Assembly (NCBI GenBank): GCA_003446315.1
Contig: DMBA01000064.1
Span: 274-29,529 of the forward strand
Direction: 5' to 3'
Origin: Ruminococcus sp.
GTDB lineage: Bacteria; Bacillota; Clostridia; Oscillospirales; Ruminococcaceae
DNA: 29,256 bases
A model generated the notes under the pieces. The model did not search any database and was not told the DNA's origin. It saw nothing but the letters and a program-made list of their open reading frames with translations. Below, piece by piece: positions 23,914 through 29,256 of this stretch. Every line of letters starts with the position of its first letter. The stretch's first letter is position 1. The position numbers were made by a program, and so were the translations under genes.

Positions 23914-24315
23914 TTATACGCGTCTTCTCTTCGGAGGACGGCAGCCGTTGTGCGGGATCGGGGTTACATCCTTAATCATGCGAACCTCAAGACCGACGGT
24001 CTGGAGTGCACGGATTGCAGCCTCTCTGCCGGAACCCGGACCGTTGACATAAACTTCAACAGTCTTGAGACCGTGCTCCATTGCAGCGCGGGCAGCGGTT
24101 TCTGCAGCGCTCTGAGCAGCAAACGGGGTAGATTTCTTAGAACCGCGGAAGCCCAGCTCACCGGCGGATGCCCAAGAAATTGCATTGCCCTGCGTATCAG
24201 TGATGGTCACGATGGTGTTATTGAACGTGGACTGAATATGCACCGCGCCGTTTTCGATGTTCTTACGCTCTCTGCGGCGTCTGATCGTGGTTACCTTTTT
24301 CTTCTGCTGTGCCAA
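23914..24315 (-). CDS. rpsK: 30S ribosomal protein S11
   Basis: A 133-residue S11 with the basic N-terminal tail ([19 protein letters not shown]), the [15 protein letters not shown] core and the C-terminal [18 protein letters not shown] that contacts 16S RNA near the platform and mRNA exit. Length and order are standard. AGGAGG precedes the start. Confidence 0.98.
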   Translation of the reverse strand: MAQQKKKVTTIRRRRERKNIENGAVHIQSTFNNTIVTITDTQGNAISWASAGELGFRGSKKSTPFAAQSAAETAARAAMEHGLKTVEVYVNGPGSGREAAIRALQTVGLEVRMIKDVTPIPHNGCRPPKRRRV

Positions 24316-24329
24316 GATACAGTCCCTCC

Positions 24330-24698
24330 TTACTTCTTCTTGTTAGCAATGGTCTTTGCCGGACCCTTGCGTGTTCTTGCATTGGTCTTCGTGCGCTGTC
24401 CTCTGACAGGCAGACCCTTACGGTGACGAACACCGCGGTAGCAGCCAATGTCAACGAGACGCTTAATATCCATTGCAATCTGGCGGCGCTTATCGCCCTC
24501 CACGATGCAATGCTCGTCAATATACGCACGAAGCGCTGCGACATCAGTTTCGGTAAGATCCTTGACTCTGGTATCCGGATTGATGCCGGTTTCCTTCAGA
24601 ATCTTGGACGCCGTCGTACGACCGATACCGAAGATATACGTGAGACCGATTTCAACACGCTTGTTTTTCGGAAGGTCAACACCAGCGATTCTAGCCAT
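24330..24698 (-). CDS. rpsM: 30S ribosomal protein S13
   Basis: A 122-residue S13, from [28 protein letters not shown] N-terminus through the helix-two-turn-helix part ([10 protein letters not shown]) to the basic C-terminal tail [13 protein letters not shown] that reaches the P-site tRNA. The [23 protein letters not shown] block is diagnostic. It lies 14 bp before rpsK. Confidence 0.98.
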   Translation of the reverse strand: MARIAGVDLPKNKRVEIGLTYIFGIGRTTASKILKETGINPDTRVKDLTETDVAALRAYIDEHCIVEGDKRRQIAMDIKRLVDIGCYRGVRHRKGLPVRGQRTKTNARTRKGPAKTIANKKK

Positions 24699-24732
24699 AT
24701 TCCTTATTACACCTCCAAATGGTCAGGGGTTA

Positions 24733-24879
<147 letters not shown>

Positions 24880-25098
24880 TTATTTTGAACGCCAGGTGAT
24901 TCTGCCCTTTGTCAGATCGTAGGGCGACATCTCGACTGTAACGTGGTCACCTGGGACGATGCGGATATAGTTCGTTCTCAGCTTGCCGGATATATGTGCA
25001 AGGATCACATGACCGTTACTCAGTTCCACCTTGAACATTGCATTCGGCAGGGCATCAATGACCACGCCTTCTACTTCAATTACATCCTGTTTCGACAT
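24880..25098 (-). CDS. infA: Translation initiation factor IF-1
   Basis: A 72-residue OB-fold protein that occupies the A site of the 30S subunit during initiation. It matches the family nearly throughout: [20 protein letters not shown] at the start, [12 protein letters not shown] in the middle and [22 protein letters not shown] at the end. Its first 23 bases overlap the end of the KOW-domain gene, and its AAGGAGG lies within that gene. Confidence 0.98.
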   Translation of the reverse strand: MSKQDVIEVEGVVIDALPNAMFKVELSNGHVILAHISGKLRTNYIRIVPGDHVTVEMSPYDLTKGRITWRSK

Positions 25099-25396
25099 CG
25101 TCGATGACCTCCTTGCGGATTTGATTAAATTTGGATTGCGGACGGTTCACAGTTTCATTCAGCGGATTCAGGATCTTGCGGATTGCCTTATCCGTCAGAC
25201 CGCTGAGCGGAATCGTCTGCGCGGTTGCCTGAACATGCAGCGGATTCTTTCGTTTCGGGTTCTGCATCAGCCGATGCTTTCCGTCAACGAGGAGAAGATC
25301 TGCACCTTCAAGTGCGGTTACGAGAAAATATCTGCCGGATTCTCTGCCTGCTTTACAGAGCACGATGCGACCCGGCTCGCAGATAAACTTCTGCAT
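25076..25396 (-). CDS. KOW-domain RNA-binding protein (L14e-like)
   Basis: A 106-residue basic protein between map and infA. Residues about 8-45 form a KOW motif ([20 protein letters not shown]) as in the eukaryotic/archaeal L14e and L27e proteins. Small KOW proteins are found at this spot in many Clostridia and are annotated as RNA-binding. The C-terminal half is basic and probably extended. It starts 6 bp after the map stop and overlaps infA by 23 bp, so translation of the three is coupled. The exact function is unknown; a ribosome-associated role is the natural guess. Confidence 0.88.
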   Translation of the reverse strand: MQKFICEPGRIVLCKAGRESGRYFLVTALEGADLLLVDGKHRLMQNPKRKNPLHVQATAQTIPLSGLTDKAIRKILNPLNETVNRPQSKFNQIRKEVIDDVETGCN

Positions 25397-25402
25397 CTTT
25401 CG

Positions 25403-26149
25403 TCACCGTTTGGTCATAATCACAGGACCGTTTGCCGTGATGAGGATCATGTGTTCAAAATGTGCCGACCAGCATCCGCTGTCTGTCACGACAGTCCACT
25501 TATTCGGCATGGTATGAACGCCGTCACCACGCAGATTTATCATCGGTTCGATGCAGATGGTCATGCCTTCCACCAGACGCATGCCGTGTCCGGCTCTGCC
25601 GTGGTTTGGCACTTCCGGATCCTCGTGCACTTCTTTGCCGATTCCGTGGCCGCAGTAATTCTGTACGATACCGTAGCCGCGTTCTCTGCAATAGCTCTCA
25701 ACGGTGTGGGAAACATCGCCCAGCCGCGCACCGACCTGGGCGGCATCAATGGCAGCATAGAGGCTTGCATTTGTATCCTCAAGCAGCTTCTTGATTTCCG
25801 GAGCGACCTGTCCGACGGGGAAGGTAAAGCAAGTATCGCTGTTCCATCCTTTATATCGGGCACCCAGATCAACGCTGACAATATCGCCCTCATTGAGCAC
25901 TCTGTTACCGGGGATTCCGTGAATGACCTCTTCATTCACCGATACACACGCGCTTCCGGGGAAGCCATAGAGTCCGAGAAAATTCGGGATTCCGCCGTGT
26001 GTTGTGATTTCATGATGAACAATTTTATCAATGTCTTTTGTAGTCATGCCGGGGCGGAGTTTCTGCTCAACGACATTGAGTGCGTTGGCAGCGATCTTGC
26101 CCGCTTCCAGCATTTTTTCGATATCCGACTTGCTTTTGATTGAAACCAT
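25403..26149 (-). CDS. map: Type I methionine aminopeptidase
   Basis: A 248-residue enzyme that removes the initiator Met from nascent proteins. The pita-bread fold carries the five metal ligands: Asp in VSVDLGARYKGWNSD (two Asp), His in CGHGIGKEVHEDP, Glu in TICIEPM and Glu in SAHFEHM. The start at 26149 is preferred because GAGG lies 7 bases upstream; an ATG two codons earlier is too close to that site. The gene follows adk after 9 bp. The SEC-type N-terminal zinc finger is absent, so it is the short type Ia form. Confidence 0.97.
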   Translation of the reverse strand: MVSIKSKSDIEKMLEAGKIAANALNVVEQKLRPGMTTKDIDKIVHHEITTHGGIPNFLGLYGFPGSACVSVNEEVIHGIPGNRVLNEGDIVSVDLGARYKGWNSDTCFTFPVGQVAPEIKKLLEDTNASLYAAIDAAQVGARLGDVSHTVESYCRERGYGIVQNYCGHGIGKEVHEDPEVPNHGRAGHGMRLVEGMTICIEPMINLRGDGVHTMPNKWTVVTDSGCWSAHFEHMILITANGPVIMTKR

Positions 26150-26158
26150 TGGCATGCC

Positions 26159-26797
26159 TCAGCCTTCAATTCCAAGCGCATCGAAAACGAGCTTTGTGGT
26201 ATCGGCAACTTCTTCCTGACCTTCAACGGTCACGAGCTTGCCGGTATTTGCGTAATAATCCTTCAGCGGAGCAGTTTTCTCCTGATAGACCTGCAATCTG
26301 GAGAGAACAGTCTCCGGCGCATCATCTGCACGCTGCACAGCCTTGCCGCCGCAAGCATCGCAGATGCCCTCCACCTTTGTCGGCTTATACTCGACATGGT
26401 AAGAAGCGCCGCAGGATTCGCAGACCCGTCTGCCGGACATTCTTGCGATGATTCTCTCATCCGCAACATGAATTTCCAGAACGCGGTCAATTGTGACACC
26501 CATGCTGTCGAGCGCTTCTGCCTGCGCGACAGTACGGGGGAAGCCATCGAGAATGTAGCCGTTCTTCGCATCCGGCTCAGCGATGCGGTCTTTCAGGATA
26601 CCGATAACAATATCGTCCGAGACCAGTGCACCGCTGTCCATTGCAGCTTTCGCCTTCAAGCCAAGCTCCGTGCCGTTCTTGACGGCTTCACGAAGCATAT
26701 TGCCGGTCGAAATCTGCGGAATGCCGAGCTTTGCGGAGATTGCTTCAGCCTGTGTACCTTTGCCGGCACCGGGCGCACCCAAAAGAATGAGATTCAT
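26159..26797 (-). CDS. adk: Adenylate kinase (zinc-LID type)
   Basis: A 212-residue enzyme catalysing ATP + AMP to 2 ADP. The P-loop reads GAPGAGKGTQ (7-16), the AMP site includes STGNMLREA, and GFPRT is intact (about 84-88). The LID has four cysteines (CESC and CDAC), the zinc-binding set usual in Gram-positive adenylate kinases. Its position between secY and map is the standard Firmicutes arrangement. Confidence 0.98.
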   Translation of the reverse strand: MNLILLGAPGAGKGTQAEAISAKLGIPQISTGNMLREAVKNGTELGLKAKAAMDSGALVSDDIVIGILKDRIAEPDAKNGYILDGFPRTVAQAEALDSMGVTIDRVLEIHVADERIIARMSGRRVCESCGASYHVEYKPTKVEGICDACGGKAVQRADDAPETVLSRLQVYQEKTAPLKDYYANTGKLVTVEGQEEVADTTKLVFDALGIEG

Positions 26798-26826
26798 AGT
26801 TCAGCAGCCTCCTTATTGTATTGTCA

Positions 26827-28170
26827 TTAACCGAGGAAGCCCTTATGATGACGCATCATCAACTGGGATTCCAGTGTGCGGACTGTTTCGATCGCAACGC
26901 TGACAACGATCAGGATCGAAGTACCACCCATAGAAGAAACATCAATCTTGGTGATATTCAGGAAGATGATCGGGAAGACAGCGACAACGCCGAGGAAAAC
27001 CGCACCGACGAGAGAGATCTTAGAAAGCACTCTCTGAATGTAATCAGAGGTAGGCTTACCGGGACGGATGCCCGGGATACCGCCGTTGGACTGACGAAGG
27101 TTATTCGCCATTTCAATCGGATTATACTGAATTGCTACATAGAAGTAGTTGAACAGGATAATCAGAATGAAGTAAACGACAGCATAGGAATAACTTCTGG
27201 TACTGAAGAAGTTGACAAAACCTGCATAGAACTTTTCGCCTGCGGAAGCATCCGTAAGATCCTTCAGCGGCTCCTTGAAGATGGTGAACATCGACGGGAG
27301 CGACATAAAGCTCATTGCAAAGATGATCGGCATAACACCGGACATACAGATCTTGATCGGAATGTGGGTGCTCTGACCGCCATACTGTTTTCTGCCGACA
27401 ACGCGCTTTGCGTACTGGACAGGAATGCGGCGTTCGGACTCGTTCATAAAGACGATACCGACAACCATCGCAACGAAGATCAGGAGATAAATGACAACCT
27501 TGATAAAGTTCTCATTTGCGCCTTCCTTTGTGCTGATGAGGCTGATGAGCTGACCGATATCGACCGGGATTCTGGCAACGATACCGGCAAAAAGGATCAT
27601 AGAAACGCCGTTTCCGATGCCCTTTTCATTGATGCGGTTACCCATCCAGATGACGAGCGTAGAGCCTGCCATAAAGGAGAAGATAATCACGAACATTGCA
27701 AACCAGCCTTCTGCACCGCCCTGATATTTCACAGCGGAGATGCCGTCGGAAGTCATATTCTTCAGTGTCAGGTAATACGCAACTGCCATAAACGCAGAAA
27801 GACCAAGCGCAACAAATGAAGTAATCATATTGAGCTTTTTTCTTCCGTCTTCGCCTTCCTGCTGGAGACGTTCCAGCGGAGGGAGCGCATAAGTCAGCAG
27901 TTGGATAATGATGCTGGCGTTAATGAAAGGTGTAACACCAAGCGAGAACATCGTTGCTTTGGAAAGCGCGCCGCCGGAGAGGATGTTGAGGTATTCAAGG
28001 AAGTTTCCGTTGCTTGCCTTTTCTTCCATCCATGCGGTAACGATGCTTGTATCAAGGAACGGAACCGTGATAACGGAACCGAGCCGGAAGATCAAGATGA
28101 TGAACAGTGTGAACAAAATCTTCTTGCGGATCTCGGGGATTCCCCAAGCAGTCTTCAGCGTTTTGAACAC
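26827..28170 (-). CDS. secY: Preprotein translocase subunit SecY
   Basis: A 447-residue, ten-helix channel protein. It begins MFKTLKTAWGIPEIRKKILF and has the plug-region FLEYLNILSGGALSKATMFSLGV, the cytoplasmic loop ESERRIPVQYAKRVVGRKQYGGQSTHIPIK and the C-terminal EIANNLRQ-like region (EMANNLRQSNGGIPGIRPGKPT). Secreted proteins in the window, including the dockerin enzymes and lipoproteins, should use this channel with SecA. The start is one base from the rplO stop, so the two are coupled. Confidence 0.98.
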   Translation of the reverse strand: MFKTLKTAWGIPEIRKKILFTLFIILIFRLGSVITVPFLDTSIVTAWMEEKASNGNFLEYLNILSGGALSKATMFSLGVTPFINASIIIQLLTYALPPLERLQQEGEDGRKKLNMITSFVALGLSAFMAVAYYLTLKNMTSDGISAVKYQGGAEGWFAMFVIIFSFMAGSTLVIWMGNRINEKGIGNGVSMILFAGIVARIPVDIGQLISLISTKEGANENFIKVVIYLLIFVAMVVGIVFMNESERRIPVQYAKRVVGRKQYGGQSTHIPIKICMSGVMPIIFAMSFMSLPSMFTIFKEPLKDLTDASAGEKFYAGFVNFFSTRSYSYAVVYFILIILFNYFYVAIQYNPIEMANNLRQSNGGIPGIRPGKPTSDYIQRVLSKISLVGAVFLGVVAVFPIIFLNITKIDVSSMGGTSILIVVSVAIETVRTLESQLMMRHHKGFLG

Positions 28171-28171
28171 A

Positions 28172-28615
28172 TTACATCACCTCAGCCTTCCCGCCTGCCT
28201 TTTCAATTTTTTCTGCTGCGGAAGCAGAGAATTTAGCAGCCTGAACAGTCAGTTTGACATTCAGGTCGCCGTTGCCGAGAATCTTCACGCCGCCGTTTTC
28301 CAGCTTTGTGACGAGACCGGAAGCGATGAGAAGTTCTTCGTTGACGACTGTGCCTTCAACGAATCTGCTCAGATCGCCGACATTGACGGTTGCATAACGT
28401 GTTGCAAACTTATTGTGGAAGCCGCGCTTCGGGATACGTCTTGCAAGGGGCATCTGACCGCCTTCAAAACCGATACGAACGCCGCCGCCGGAACGCGCAT
28501 TCTGACCCTTATGACCCTTACCGGCAGTCTTGCCGTTTCCGGAGCCGTGGCCTCTGCCGACGCGCTTAACCGGGCGGTTGGAATCCGCAGCCGGTGTTAA
28601 TTCATGAAGCTTCAA
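28172..28615 (-). CDS. rplO: 50S ribosomal protein L15
   Basis: A 147-residue L15 with the Gly/Arg/Lys-rich N-terminal extension ([22 protein letters not shown]) that threads into 23S RNA, followed by the KRGFHNKF segment and a C-terminal globular domain. Length and position before secY are standard. Confidence 0.98.
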   Translation of the reverse strand: MKLHELTPAADSNRPVKRVGRGHGSGNGKTAGKGHKGQNARSGGGVRIGFEGGQMPLARRIPKRGFHNKFATRYATVNVGDLSRFVEGTVVNEELLIASGLVTKLENGGVKILGNGDLNVKLTVQAAKFSASAAEKIEKAGGKAEVM

Positions 28616-28636
28616 TGTTTCGCACCTCCCTGCCGA

Positions 28637-28813
28637 TTAAGCTTCCGTCACCTTAATGAGGTGGATGATTTTATTGATCTTGCCCTGTGTCGCCGCATTA
28701 TCCGGCTGCTCGGTGGCATCGCCGATCTTGCGGAGACCCAAAGAATGAGCAGTTGCGATCTGATCCTGCTTTCTGCCGATCAGCGACTTCACAAGCTCGA
28801 TTTTCTTAGCCAT
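28637..28813 (-). CDS. rpmD: 50S ribosomal protein L30
   Basis: A 58-residue protein: [18 protein letters not shown], then [12 protein letters not shown], ending HLIKVTEA. It has the typical L30 length and the conserved LGLRK turn. It lies between rpsE and rplO as usual; AGGAGTGAG precedes the start. Confidence 0.97.
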   Translation of the reverse strand: MAKKIELVKSLIGRKQDQIATAHSLGLRKIGDATEQPDNAATQGKINKIIHLIKVTEA

Positions 28814-28835
28814 TTGAGCTCACTCCTAATCTCGA

Positions 28836-29256
28836 TTATTTGCCGAAGATCTCAGCAGTGGTCTTGCCGCGCTTTGCTGCAACCGACTTTGCATCGGTGC
28901 ACTCGCAAAGGCCTGCGATGGTAGCGCGAACGACGTTGCACGGGTTATTGGAACGCTGGCTCTTTGTACGGATATCCTGAATACCAGCCATTTCGATGAC
29001 CGCACGAACCGGGCCGCCGGCGATCACACCGGTACCGGGTGCTGCGGGCATCATGAGCACGCGGCCTGCGCCGAACTTGCCGATGACCTCGTGCGGAATG
29101 GTAGTACCGCGCAGGTTAATACGAACAAGATTCTTCTTTGCATCCTCAATGCCCTTACGGATTGCATCCGGAACTTCGCCGGACTTACCCAGACCGAAAC
29201 CGACAATGCCGTTTCCGTCGCCGACAACTACGAGTGCCGAGAACTTCATGATACGG
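28836..29256 (-). CDS. rpsE: 30S ribosomal protein S5 (5' end outside window)
   Basis: The 140 visible C-terminal codons include [20 protein letters not shown] and the [17 protein letters not shown] segment of the S5 second domain. S5 normally has about 20-25 further N-terminal residues, and the frame stays open to the window edge (R-I before the internal Met), so the true start lies beyond 29256. S5 helps keep decoding accurate. It is the first visible gene of the cluster. Confidence 0.97.
   Translation of the reverse strand, partial: RIMKFSALVVVGDGNGIVGFGLGKSGEVPDAIRKGIEDAKKNLVRINLRGTTIPHEVIGKFGAGRVLMMPAAPGTGVIAGGPVRAVIEMAGIQDIRTKSQRSNNPCNVVRATIAGLCECTDAKSVAAKRGKTTAEIFGK

Noticed and set aside
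26821..27819. Plus-strand open frame of 332 codons
   Set aside because: It is a shadow of secY with a nonsensical Asp/His/Asn-rich product.

Overview
The window is about 29 kb of a Gram-positive, low-to-mid GC Firmicutes chromosome. It most likely comes from a cellulosome-producing Ruminococcus or a close relative in the Oscillospiraceae. The evidence is two dockerin-bearing secreted proteins, one of them an esterase with an internal dockerin as described for Ruminococcus flavefaciens; strong AGGAGG-type ribosome binding sites; sigma-A promoters of the TTGACA/TATAAT type; sporulation genes (spoVAD, spoVAE); and a Firmicutes-type spc/alpha ribosomal gene cluster. The species is not established from sequence alone.

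Layout. (1) 1-4751, minus strand: a two-gene cellulosomal operon. The first gene is a secreted CE3-type SGNH esterase, dockerin and CE15-type glucuronoyl esterase in one chain. The second, cut by the window edge, is an N-terminal dockerin joined to a beta-helical carbohydrate-binding domain and a CotH kinase domain. (2) 5062-5265: a perfect consensus promoter followed about 170 nt later by a perfect intrinsic terminator with no credible ORF between them; this is the best candidate for an undescribed small RNA here. (3) 5397-7669, minus: a forespore-type unit spoVAD-spoVAE with a plausible sigma-G promoter, then a Cys-rich protein of unknown function that may be spore-associated. (4) 7740-11319: a small lipoprotein, a VWA-domain lipoprotein, and a divergent flavoprotein with a compact four-Cys motif. 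(5) 11326-14489, minus: an ABC transporter (ATPase plus large FtsX-type permease), divergent from a lipoprotein-GtrA pair. (6) 16298-21750: an M23 endopeptidase with LysM and G5 domains, a membrane-anchored XRE regulator, and a DegV-MFS-AlkD-like operon. (7) 21768-29256, minus: the conserved cluster rpsE-rpmD-rplO-secY-adk-map-KOW-infA-rpmJ-rpsM-rpsK-rpsD-rpoA-rplQ, closed by a strong terminator.

How the genes work together. The esterase operon would remove acetyl groups and lignin-glucuronate ester links from xylan while docked on the cellulosome. The CotH partner could phosphorylate a cellulosomal or surface protein. The middle of the window is mostly cell-envelope functions. The right end is translation, secretion and transcription core machinery in its usual order. 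No insertion sequences, CRISPR arrays, tRNAs, rRNAs or phage genes were seen.
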